From the NCBI RefSeq assembly GCF_021190915.1, contig NZ_JAIOAP010000009.1, forward strand, positions 186,001 through 250,000: a DNA stretch of 64,000 nt. The letters run 5' to 3'. Both the position numbers and the translations under genes were made by a program. This document shows, piece after piece, positions 36,401 through 44,800 of the stretch (position 1 is its first letter; every line of letters begins with the position of its first letter). The notes beneath the pieces were generated by a model that saw only the letters and a program-made list of their open reading frames with translations, was not told the DNA's origin and made no database searches. The DNA comes from Cohnella silvisoli (GTDB lineage Bacteria; Bacillota; Bacilli; Paenibacillales; Paenibacillaceae).

Positions 36401-36755
36401 CACTCCCCCAATCCCCTGCCTGGGCAACGAGCAAGGTCCATTTGCAGTCTCCCCATGCGGGGTCCGATAGCTCATAGAGTGTTCCATGAGGAAAAAACAC
36501 TGTTCGAATGGATGCGAATTCGTCCAATCTTGCCGAACGGCCATCCTTACCGTGAATGAGGAGTCGACCTTCCCCCCATTTGTGAAAATCGGGACTCATC
36601 GTATCGCTTCTATTCGTGCGCAAAAGCGCGAAACGAGGCTTATCTCCGGTTACGAGAATCGTATTTCCACGCCTTATACCTCTATTAAAGGTTCGTGTTC
36701 CCTGCTCAATCTCAATGGACGTTCCGTCTTCGGCCATCCGATACCCAGTCCTCAT
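33408..36755 (-). CDS. Large six-hairpin glycosidase-like protein, family unassigned
   Basis: A 1115-residue protein without signal peptide. A beta-sandwich N-terminal region (about 1-270) is followed by an alpha/alpha barrel (about 280-670) with HDDEDGLPYFIWQFLQYV, WHIFCNSFMYQADH and an NNNVMPAQLSEAARAYARIGD segment. The last 400 residues are beta-rich. The barrel resembles enzymes of clans containing GH63, GH78 and GH37, where acidic residues in such loops act as catalysts; family not fixed. The ATG at 36755 is chosen because GGAAGGAT precedes it; another in-frame ATG at 36779 has a weak site. First gene of the long minus-strand run, divergent from the AraC gene at 36911. Confidence 0.75.
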   Translation of the reverse strand: MRTGYRMAEDGTSIEIEQGTRTFNRGIRRGNTILVTGDKPRFALLRTNRSDTMSPDFHKWGEGRLLIHGKDGRSARLDEFASIRTVFFPHGTLYELSDPAWGDCKWTLLVAQAGDWGSVAKLGRLSSSYLELAGIDRIEFEFGGLGVHGRTHSAPYFPEDNEDASDDTVVLKGGRVVFADKQVEGQSAAVASIGGNAAVEQGKAVFHFAVADIGEEGVFLVVGAENSVPVVVDNGYGERLISEGESYYAEVLSACTIRTPSSVIDSGFRTALLNLDYSYSDPAWLEGVHWWASYWANNYQISAAIGIGQLDRVKRALTFFGLGERGPSPLIMASGKPLERCEHDDEDGLPYFIWQFLQYVDATGDLAFAESVWEPLMRALDKLWEARDFDGNGLIGWHIFCNSFMYQADHLGMPGEGASPSLMFVGLTERLARLGERIGRIPDAQRWRHISVKMREGLEERLWNKREGVFYNHIDLQGVKHMAHYYTDLVFPTLYSGLPEWYGWSSLEYCNRNLWICDELNNPSLMRVGNLMPPLFGNNNVMPAQLSEAARAYARIGDRRRTYRLLEATALAGTVFTDAPGNFPERMGDDGSGIYNYIFGNPIGSYIYAVISGLFGVTIDEEGEALVWTPCYPVEWPEAELKTNYADIAYSATTNEDGTVTRTYRVTHVGGARSLRLIDHVPGTVSRVTSDDSDLRYFLCPSLESVRLETELSAGKSHEIRVVYRPESFLMDGTTSVSTGGAVSWIIPEGQSVTDTLDPQEAVEELRAKDNVLAGLTSEYTGDKTLFVLLEPAGQYVPLRFQVQEPLEVAGLSAIQQTNGKVKLRFEWRVAKGASWPSDAEWLVRWQGESRPVCFDSSPGLHQAEVSFSNREFFPEGLYAADVELWASGQLLWSASQEAILKGVDAETSRRMAELRDRQTVYLDLTPMRNAPHLWAMSLWRVWKEYPVPLSSLAGEPGIVRTEAGSFQVLESGENLAIIENGRSERYSRQTMPSPHPSSLEIAVGRRVRMVSLFYANEAEARHTATTVGSITLQYDDGCQTIIPLAIGKQLDMLYDKTAESALPIAYGEWDYLNVWRLSARSDSALSRFTIQLDVPDVQLGLLGASVVAIGEETQ

Positions 36756-36828
36756 GCCTTGATCATCCTTCCGTTCCATCTGTCTTTATCATAAATTCAA
36801 GAATGCAAACCTGCATTTCATATCTTGC

Positions 36829-36877
36829 TGTAAGCGTCTAAACATTCTTGCTAACATGAAAGCGCTACACTTATAAT
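36829..36877 (+). promoter_or_regulatory. Promoter of the AraC gene with two cre-like sites
   Basis: TTGCTA (36848-36853) and TATAAT (36872-36877) with 18-base spacing. TGAAAGCGCTACAC (36857-36870) lies between them and TGTAAGCGTCTAAA (36829-36842) just upstream. Both match the left half of the CcpA cre consensus but fail in the right half, so catabolite control here is only possible. The gap also must hold the promoter of the divergent 36755 operon. Confidence 0.5.
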
Positions 36878-36910
36878 GAAGACAGTTCTCTCACGAAAGG
36901 AGGCGCTCCT

Positions 36911-37768
36911 GTGGCACTTGAACTCTATGGCCATAACGACAGGTCCGTATTCAGATCCAGCCGATTGCCTGAGCTGCTCTATACCGGCCAGATCGATCGG
37001 GATCCGAATTGGTCGTTTCCTGCGCATAAGCATGATAACTTGAGTGAAATAATTTACGTTAGCGAAGGAAAAGGCCGCTTCCGAATCGGAGATCGTGTTG
37101 TCCATGCCTCCAAAGGAGATATTCTTATTTATAATGCCGGCGTTTCACACGAGGAGAAATCGGACCCCGACAATCCGTTGGTTACTTATTTTTGCGGCGT
37201 TGGCCAGTTATTCATCGTGGGAGCACCTGACGGAGCGTTGCTTCCACCGGAAGCTTCGCCACACGTGAGAACCTATCAATACGCCGATCAAATTGAGTCG
37301 CTTATCACACAGATCTTCGAGGAATTACGCAACCAAGTTATCGGGTATGATACAATGACGCGATATTTGCTCGCTTCCCTAATTGTGCTAATCTTCCGCA
37401 TTATCAAGATCACACAGCCCGATATACAACACACGGAATCGCTGGCCGGCCGCATCAAGAATTTTCTTGACTCCAACTACACGCAGAACATGGCCCTGAG
37501 TGAAATCGCTAATCGACTTTACATCAGTCCCTATTATTTGTCTCACCTGTTCAAACAAGAAACCGGTTTTTCGCCCGTAAATTACATCATCAACAAACGG
37601 ATTGAAGAAGCTAAGGAGCTGTTGAAGGCGACAGATCAATCCGTCGTCGACATCTCCCAGCACGTTGGATACGACAATTCGAATTATTTCAGCAACTTGT
37701 TCAAGAAGATCGTCGGAGAATCTCCCAGCAAATACAGAACACGCTATCAGCCGATAAACAACCGTTAA
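36911..37768 (+). CDS. AraC-family regulator divergent from the 16-kb glycan operon
   Basis: A 285-residue regulator. A cupin effector domain (about residues 15-110; PAHKHDNLSEIIYVSEG, DILIYNAGVSHEE) precedes a two-motif AraC DNA-binding domain (LSEIANRLYISPYYLSHLF, then VDISQHVGYDNSNYFSNLF). The start is GTG at 36911 with AAAGGAGG eight bases before it. It faces away from the run of glycosidase and importer genes beginning at 36755, with only 155 bases between starts, so it most likely binds that gap and controls the run. Effector presumably a sugar bound by the cupin domain (inference). Confidence 0.93.
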   Translation: MALELYGHNDRSVFRSSRLPELLYTGQIDRDPNWSFPAHKHDNLSEIIYVSEGKGRFRIGDRVVHASKGDILIYNAGVSHEEKSDPDNPLVTYFCGVGQLFIVGAPDGALLPPEASPHVRTYQYADQIESLITQIFEELRNQVIGYDTMTRYLLASLIVLIFRIIKITQPDIQHTESLAGRIKNFLDSNYTQNMALSEIANRLYISPYYLSHLFKQETGFSPVNYIINKRIEEAKELLKATDQSVVDISQHVGYDNSNYFSNLFKKIVGESPSKYRTRYQPINNR

Positions 37769-38103
37769 GTAGGTTAGACGGGGGATCCCCCCCCCCTAGT
37801 ACCGATTTTATATCTACGACACTTGAAGCTGTTTAGTACCGATTGATCAAGAACAACTCAATTGACAGTAGTGATCAACGAAGCTCAGGAAACTAAAAAG
37901 GAAGAACCCCACTAAAAAAGCGAGGTCCCTCTAGTCGTTAAAGTACTTTATTTTCAATTAAAGGACTTTATTTTTTCTCACCAAAAGATGCAACCCACCG
38001 CGTTCCGCTCCGACTTTGTAACTAAACCGTAATATTACCTTCATGTTCTCTTTACATTAAGGGGTTACAATACATACATGACCCCCCTTTTAATATACTT
38101 GTT
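37769..38103. other. Gene-free spacer with repeats and a C10 run
   Basis: No credible coding frame. It holds GGGGGATC followed by a run of ten C (37787-37796), the direct repeat TAGTACCGATT (37797-37807 and again about 37834-37844), and a 15-base near-repeat AAAGNACTTTATTTT with 20-base period (37940-37954, 37960-37974). A TACAAT -10-like hexamer occurs at 38066-38071 without a clear -35. The base composition is more AT-rich than the neighbours. It looks like an accessory junction. Confidence 0.5.
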
Positions 38104-38140
38104 GAGGCTTGCGGCCCGTTGCCGTAAGCCTCCTTTTTTT
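38104..38140 (+). terminator. Plus-strand terminator without an adjacent gene
   Basis: A 12-base stem with one wobble (38104-38115 with 38121-38132), a 5-base loop, then C and seven T (38134-38140). It is a canonical intrinsic terminator on the plus strand, 336 bases past the AraC stop, so it ends either read-through from that gene or a short unrecognised transcript. Confidence 0.8.
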
Positions 38141-38171
38141 GCGCTAGTAGGCTGCTCGTAAATATATCCGA

Positions 38172-40649
38172 TTAATCTTCCATTAAATTCGCATCGACTA
38201 TCACATTAGAAGCAGTATCTAATTTCAACGTCTTGATTTCAAATTTACCAAGCTTGATCTCTTGTGTAACCCCTAGTGCTGGAACGGATAATGTAGTCAC
38301 GGCAGCTTTGCCGGTTGGCTCGAACAAACGAATGATATAATCATTCGAATTTTCAGCGCGCTTAAAGGCAGTAAGTAGAACCGATGAATCGCTTAACGTT
38401 ACAGCGTTCGCCGGAACCGCACCCGCACCCGATGGAAAGAAAGATAAGACGAATGGCTTCTCATTCAACGCCAATGCTTCGCGATCAATGACATCCAAGC
38501 GCTCCGAAGATTTGCCTGCATTGAACCAGAAACGATATAACCTTTCGCCTTGATCTATGCGGCTTGAATACCGATCCTGCGCCATGATAGGGCGGTCTTC
38601 GATCGGATGACCTGAATAGCCCGCTGAGCGCAATAACGAAATTCGCACCTCGCCGTCCGCATAATCCGATCCATAAACCCCGTCATTAATGCAGGTTAAC
38701 GCCAAATCCTTCGATTCATCCAGAACGGCGATCCATTTTTGCGAAACGGCTTCATCCCCATTGCTTGGAAGCTCGTCTCGACCATAAGCCACTTGCCCCC
38801 AATATTTCCCTTCCGGGAATGCAGTGGGAATCGACAGCTTCAGCATTTTGCTCTTTTCATTCCAATGGACGCGAATTTGCACTTCGATTTCCGTGCCTTT
38901 TTTCGGCAGCTTGTAGGTTTGGATAATAAAAGAGTCGCCATATGCAAACAAGGCTTCCACTACCGTACGAACTGCCCCGTCCTCGATGACACGCACGGAT
39001 TCCAATCGGCTGCCGCGAATTCCCGAGAAACGAGTTCCTTCTTCGGCTGACATAAGCTTAAACGCACCTTCGACATTGCGGAAGCTTGCCCCTTGCGTCT
39101 CCCAAGGATCGTCATTATCCTCAATAACGATCGGAACAAATGCATTCGGCTGGACAAAATCGACACCATTAACTTTGTAGCGGTCCATCAAACCGGTTTC
39201 GCAATTGATAATGACCTCCAATTGTTCCGTTTTGAAGGTGATTTTACCATCCTGCGGCTGCAGCACTGGAGTCGGTTTCTTCGGAAGCACCTCTAACCGA
39301 ACGTCAAAACGATTCATCTGCCCCGGCTCAAGCTCTGCGAAGAATACCGTTCGCTTACGCCAATCCAAATTCAGATTGCTTAACTCTTTTTCGGCTTGCG
39401 AGGCAATTTGCACCCCGTCCTTATAAACCAATGGCAGCGAAAATTCATCCTTCCAATTCTGATCGGGAAGCTGGAACTCGCATTCAAAAGTCCCTTTTAC
39501 TTTGTAGGGATGCGGGTTATAGATAAGAATCGGGATCTCGCCCTCTTCAGCCTTTTTCTGACCGCTTGCCAGTGCGAAGAACGCACGCGCCTTCAGCCTG
39601 GAAACAATCTCAAGTCCATGATCGGCTAAACGAAGCGATGCTTCTTCAACAGGCTGAATCGATGATCCCGGAAGCACATCATGGAACTCCGTAACCATCA
39701 GATCGCATATCGCCTCATGGATCAACTCATACGGATAGGTCGTCAATCCTTGCATAGCGGTATGTGAAATCATTTTTTCCAGCATGTAAATTTCGTTTTC
39801 GAGAAGTCTGTGCTTTTGCTTAATCCGAATTTGCGAGGTGTAGCAGCCTGGTGCCCAAGAGTTGATATCCTTATCATGACGAGGCAAGTCTCCGCCCAAT
39901 TCACGCAACTCCTTGAAAAAAGCTTCCGGGGTAGAGTGAATAATCTGCGTATCCTTTGTTTCTGCAATGAGTTTACCTAATTTCGTTAAATCTTCTCTAG
40001 ACGGACCGCCGCCATGATTGCCCACTCCCCAAAGCACGGAACCAACGAGCTGCTCCGCAGACTTTTTAAGCCAATTGTCCACTTTTTCGTCGGCCTTCCC
40101 ACGCGGGGAATTGTAAAATTCCTTCGCGCGATGCCCCGTGACTTCCGATCCGTCATACCCTACCCAAATGAAATCATTATCGGGAAGCAAGCATCTCTCA
40201 GGCTCGGGACGACAGAAAATGTAAGAATCAAAGCCCGCTTTATTCATAATTTGCACGAGTCCGCGCGTGTGGCCAAAGGGATCAAAGTTTATCGCCGTTG
40301 TAGGTTTTACCCCGAATTTCTCCTGAAAATAATTTCGCCCCAGCAGCATTTGCCGCACAAACGATTCTCCGCTTGGCATGTTGCAATCCGGCTGCAAATA
40401 CCATCCGCCCATAATGTGCCATTTGCCTTGCTTCACCAAGCCTTGTATGCGCGCAAACAATGCAGGCTCATATTCTTCAACCCATTTGTACAGCGTTACC
40501 TCGTTATGGTTAAAAATAAAGCCCTCAAACTCTTCGCATAAATCCGCGGCGACGCGAAACGTAGAAATCGCCTCCGCGGCACCCTCCTCCCATTCCCAAA
40601 GCCATACCGGATCTAGATGCGCATTGCTTATTAAGTGAAATGTTTTCAT
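38172..40649 (-). CDS. Alpha-mannosidase, GH38
   Basis: An 825-residue cytoplasmic glycosidase. The zinc-site motif HLDPVW gives His11 and Asp13. NFDPFGHT contains Asp123, the expected nucleophile and metal ligand. The three-part layout (catalytic barrel, helical middle domain, long beta-sandwich C-terminal half) and the length match bacterial GH38 enzymes, which release alpha-mannose from imported oligosaccharides. The ATG at 40649 has GGAGGAAA before it; a longer frame to 40703 is not supported. It is divergent from the GntR-LacI gene at 40780 and forms a small stand-alone unit without its own transporter. It could serve N-glycan or plant mannan fragments. Confidence 0.93.
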   Translation of the reverse strand: MKTFHLISNAHLDPVWLWEWEEGAAEAISTFRVAADLCEEFEGFIFNHNEVTLYKWVEEYEPALFARIQGLVKQGKWHIMGGWYLQPDCNMPSGESFVRQMLLGRNYFQEKFGVKPTTAINFDPFGHTRGLVQIMNKAGFDSYIFCRPEPERCLLPDNDFIWVGYDGSEVTGHRAKEFYNSPRGKADEKVDNWLKKSAEQLVGSVLWGVGNHGGGPSREDLTKLGKLIAETKDTQIIHSTPEAFFKELRELGGDLPRHDKDINSWAPGCYTSQIRIKQKHRLLENEIYMLEKMISHTAMQGLTTYPYELIHEAICDLMVTEFHDVLPGSSIQPVEEASLRLADHGLEIVSRLKARAFFALASGQKKAEEGEIPILIYNPHPYKVKGTFECEFQLPDQNWKDEFSLPLVYKDGVQIASQAEKELSNLNLDWRKRTVFFAELEPGQMNRFDVRLEVLPKKPTPVLQPQDGKITFKTEQLEVIINCETGLMDRYKVNGVDFVQPNAFVPIVIEDNDDPWETQGASFRNVEGAFKLMSAEEGTRFSGIRGSRLESVRVIEDGAVRTVVEALFAYGDSFIIQTYKLPKKGTEIEVQIRVHWNEKSKMLKLSIPTAFPEGKYWGQVAYGRDELPSNGDEAVSQKWIAVLDESKDLALTCINDGVYGSDYADGEVRISLLRSAGYSGHPIEDRPIMAQDRYSSRIDQGERLYRFWFNAGKSSERLDVIDREALALNEKPFVLSFFPSGAGAVPANAVTLSDSSVLLTAFKRAENSNDYIIRLFEPTGKAAVTTLSVPALGVTQEIKLGKFEIKTLKLDTASNVIVDANLMED

Positions 40650-40716
40650 TGAATTTCCTCCATCCATCTTTGTTTTTAGACCACAAGCATCTATAATGTA
40701 CATATTAAGTATTTTT

Positions 40717-40756
40717 AAGATGTTGTAAATATCTTTAATAAAATAGATATGTATCT
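40717..40756. promoter_or_regulatory. Candidate operators between GH38 and the GntR-LacI gene
   Basis: Two inverted repeats in a very AT-rich divergent gap: AAGAT-N9-ATCTT (40717-40735) and AGATA-TG-TATCT inside AAATAGATATGTATCTTT (40745-40756). They share the half-site AGAT/ATCT. Such symmetric sites fit a dimeric GntR-type repressor controlling both directions. Confidence 0.5.
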
Positions 40757-40779
40757 TTAAATAGGAGCGAACCCTTCAT

Positions 40780-41895
40780 ATGCTCAAGTCCAATAAACCC
40801 ATTTATCAGCAAATTGTGGACGACTTTAAAAGCCGCATAACTTCCGGTGAACTTAAACCGAACGATGCCATCCCATCCCAGAAAGAGCTCGCTAGAATTT
40901 ACAAAACTAGTGAAATGACCATGCGGAAGGCGCTTGCTCTATTAGTGGAGGAAAACCTTATTATCCGCATCCGTAAAAAAGGCAGCTTTATTAAACCGTC
41001 TGCCAACAAACAGCTTCCGTTGAATACCGCAACTACCGTACCTACCGTTCCCAAAATATATTTTGTTCATCGCAATGTTCTAGCCCGATTGTTGAATGAT
41101 GGCTTCTATTTAGCGATGTTATCCGGGATTGCCGAAGTTTGCGCGAAGCATAACATCGAATTCTCGATCTACAATATGGGGAATAGTCTTCAATTACCTG
41201 AGGAGCTGGATGCCGGTTATATTTTTTTCGGATTATTTGATGAGGAAAAGGCTGAATTCATGAGTACCGTTGCGAAGTGGAAGCAGGAACGGCGGAAAAT
41301 GATCACTATCCAATTCTATTTTCCGCATTTAGAAATTCCGAGTATTACAGGGGATAATATGGCCGGGGGTTATTTGGCAACCCAACATCTTCTCGATTTA
41401 GGTCATAAACGTATAGGGATCATCGTGTCCGGCAAATCGCATTTGGAGATTTTCTCCGATTTTTCCTTTCGCCTTCAAGGCTACCGTCTCGCGCTAAGCA
41501 ACCATAATATACCATTCGATCCTGATTTGGTTATTGTGAAAGACGTTGGAGAAGAAACGGAAGCCTCCGGTTACGAAGGCTTCGCCGAACTAATGAATCT
41601 TGCTCATCCGCCAACCGCTGTTTTTGCGGCAAGCGATTATAAAGCGATCGGGGCCATTCGCGCAGCTAACGATCATGGATTAAAAGTACCCGAAGACATC
41701 AGCATTATGGGTTATGATGGACAACCCATAAGCCAATGGACGACACCAAAACTTACAACAGTCGACCAGAACACTTTCCAATTCGGACAACGCGCTGCCG
41801 AAATCATCCTTCAAGGCAATACGGACAGCGGGAGCCCGGAATCCCCTATATCACCGCAGCTTATTATTAGAGAGAGTACTCGCATTAAGGAATAG
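40780..41895 (+). CDS. GntR-type regulator with LacI-like sugar-binding domain
   Basis: A 371-residue regulator of the AraR-like layout. A GntR winged helix at residues 1-70 (KELARIYKTSEMTMRKALALL) is joined to a periplasmic-binding-protein-like effector domain (about 85-371; GGYLATQHLLDLGHKRIGI, FAASDYKAIGAIRAANDHGLKVPEDI). These act as repressors released by a sugar. It is divergent from the GH38 gene and should sense mannose-containing or related sugars (inference). Its ribosome site AGGAG is about 12 bases before the ATG, a long spacing. Its 3-prime end overlaps the convergent 41885-45781 gene by 11 bases with no terminator between. Confidence 0.94.
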   Translation: MLKSNKPIYQQIVDDFKSRITSGELKPNDAIPSQKELARIYKTSEMTMRKALALLVEENLIIRIRKKGSFIKPSANKQLPLNTATTVPTVPKIYFVHRNVLARLLNDGFYLAMLSGIAEVCAKHNIEFSIYNMGNSLQLPEELDAGYIFFGLFDEEKAEFMSTVAKWKQERRKMITIQFYFPHLEIPSITGDNMAGGYLATQHLLDLGHKRIGIIVSGKSHLEIFSDFSFRLQGYRLALSNHNIPFDPDLVIVKDVGEETEASGYEGFAELMNLAHPPTAVFAASDYKAIGAIRAANDHGLKVPEDISIMGYDGQPISQWTTPKLTTVDQNTFQFGQRAAEIILQGNTDSGSPESPISPQLIIRESTRIKE

Positions 41896-44800
41896 AAGTA
41901 TATTCGATCTTGGGATTCCAGGCTGTCGCATCGAAGCCGTTGTTCCCATTCCGGTTGACCACAAAGTAAAGGTTATCTCCCTGATTGACGCTCATCGAGA
42001 AATCATACGCAATGCCTGTCGTATCCGCCCCGCCTATGAGCTGCCATCCGCCGGCTGGCCAGATTTGCGTACCGTTCTTCATGATCTTGACATTGATTCC
42101 GTCGCCTCCTATGCCGCTGGCCGATTTCTTAACGGTTCCGGTCAACCTAACCGTACCCGTCTTCGGCGCCGCCCATCCCCGTACCGTATCGTTCACGTCG
42201 GGGTGCATTTGGTCTGGCATAGAGATGATGTTGTACGTATATGCGCCATTCCACCGGTGATCTACCGAGTTCCAAGTCATATTCGAATAGGTGCTTCCGC
42301 TTGCCTGCAAGTAAAACCAATTCCAATTGCCCTGCGTGAAGGAGAAGTCCGCAGTTGCCGCATATGAAGGCAATGGCGTCGCGACAGACGCCGTGGCGTC
42401 GTAAACGATGACTGGATCCCAAATCGTTTCATCAAAATCCTTGTTTACGTTCTGGTTCACAACGAAATAGATCATATCATTTGCCGCAACATTGATTTTC
42501 AAATTGTGGTTAATGCCCGTGATATCCGTTCCGCTAATCGACTGCCAACCGCTAGCTGGCCACACTTGCGATCCGTTCTTCATCATTTTCACCTGAATGC
42601 CGTCCCCGCCGCTATTGCCCTTTCGAACGTTGCCGCTTAGAATGACCGTTCCGGCATTGGGAGCTTTCCATGCCCGTACCGTGTCCGTAAGATCCGGGTG
42701 AATATGCGCGGGCGACCAGATCAGGTTGTATGCATTCGAGCCCTTCCATGCATTGGCGGCTGCATTCCAAGTCAGTTGCGGATACGTGATGCCGCTCGAT
42801 TCGAGATAATACCAATTGTTAAGCCCCTGCGTCGTTCCGAATCCGGAGGAAGCGTTCCAGCCCGATGAGACATAGTTGATGACCGGATCCCAAGAGGTTT
42901 CGTCAAAAGCGTTATTGCCGTTCTTGTTCACCACGAAATAGATTTTATCGCCGGTTGTCACCTTGACGGCTAGATCGTGGTTCCATCCGATGGTATCGAC
43001 GGAAGATATCGACTGCCATCCGGAAGCCGGCCAAATTTGCGTGCCGTTCTTCATGATCTTGACGTTCACGCCGTCCCCGCCCGCGAAGGCCTTGGCAACA
43101 TTGCCGGAAACCTTAATATATCCGGCTTGCGGAGCGGTCCAAGCAACTGCCGTATCGTTCGTATCGGGATGAAGCTGCGTAGGATGGAAGACAAGATTAA
43201 ACGGATATGCGCCTTGCCAGGTCCCCGCGCCATCCCAAGTGAGGTTAGAAAAGCTGCTTCCATTCCATTGCACGTAACTCCAGCCCTTGCCGCTTTGTTT
43301 GTTGGAGAAGTCGGTAGACAGCTTGTAAGTTGTCGATGCGATACTCGTATCCGTACTATAGGCAGCAACAAGCGAGGAAGTATTACCGTCACCATCCACC
43401 GTTCTAACCTGATACGAATCATCCACGCTGCCATTTACATCAAAAAAGAAGGTTCCCGTAGATACTTTCGTGTAAGGAGTCCCGTTTTTGTATATTTCAT
43501 AATAAGAAATCCAGTTGTTGTCGGTCCCCGCAGTCCACACGACTTGGGTACCGCCGTGTTTGAGATATGCGGTCTGCGACTTCGTAACATTAGACGGAGC
43601 AATTGGAGCCGTAGTGTCGGAGCCGTTGCCGGGACGATTCTCCAGGTTGAAAAAAATAACTTCGCCCCGTTTCAGGGGGGTCAGCGTAATCCCGTTCGTC
43701 ATCCAGTAGCTGCCCGTATTCGTTGCCGTCGCCCTTCCGCCTTCAAGCGTCGCCACCGTATAATTAGCGCTCGGAGTCAGCCCTTTCGGGTAAACCGTCA
43801 CATTGTTGCCGATCATCGATTCATTATGGCGGGTTGTTAAATATCCTTTGGTACTGTCGCCGCTCATCTTCTGTAAGAAGTATGTTTTGTCTCCTGTGCT
43901 CACGTTAGGCCTGTATACTTTAACCCAACGTCCGACGACGCCTTCGGTTTTGAAGTAGTGATACAATTCGATATCCTTCCGCCAGCTTTCTTTGTCGGCG
44001 TCTGATACGACTGCATCCGCCACATTCATTTGCACCAAAGTAGCCATGCTCAAAGTTCCGCGGTTATTTTTGGAATATGGATTTTGCCACTGATAGTTTT
44101 CCGTGTTGCCCCCGGTAAACAATTTGTCCAGCGGGGTAATGAGACTGCTATAATATCCGTCATAATGCATGACATTGCCGTCCGTATTTTGCTGGGTATC
44201 GGAGTAGCGAGCCGACTCGATCGTTAGAAGTTCGCCGCCGGAAGAGACTCCGAAAATTCCCGCGCTCGGGTTATCGTCCTTGAAGGTTTTGAGCAGTTGA
44301 TAGAAGTTATTGGACTGCGCCAACATATCATTATCCGATCCGTTAGAAGGCCAAGACGGCTGCGCGTCATATCGGAGGGCGTGAGTTCCCCACTGCGATT
44401 GCTTGCCGTTCAAATCGTTCCGAATCCAACTGACTGCATTGTCATTTGCCAAATTCAAATGGGAACCGTAGTAAGTCGGCGTATCGTTTCCAACTTGATA
44501 GGAAGGATTCTGGGTAAGCACGTCCGACTGGGCATCCGCTTGCCACGGCGGATTCCAGATATTATAGGACATTCCGCTTAATGCGGCGTAGGCGATGAGT
44601 CCCTTAAAGTCGTCATGGAACATGTTGTTCCAGTCGCCTTTACGATCATACCAATTATCGTCGATCCAACCGGTATCGATTCCGATATACCTGCCGTTGT
44701 TGATCGCTTGAAAAGCATTTTCCGTCTGCGGTACGTTGACGTTCCACTGCCCTGTTTTTACCTTGGCGAAATAAGCGTCACGCGTATAATCCCATTTGTA

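Noticed and set aside
36829..36870. Two cre-like sequences considered as true CcpA sites
   Set aside because: Both match only the left half of the consensus; kept as possible, not called as cre.
38043..38071. Full sigma-A promoter for a small RNA ending at 38140
   Set aside because: TACAAT is present but no acceptable -35 stands at 16-18 bases, so no promoter is called.
42977..43840. Plus-strand open frame of 287 codons opposite the secreted GH-D-like gene
   Set aside because: Falls on the repeat modules of the real protein and shows only low-complexity mirror repeats.
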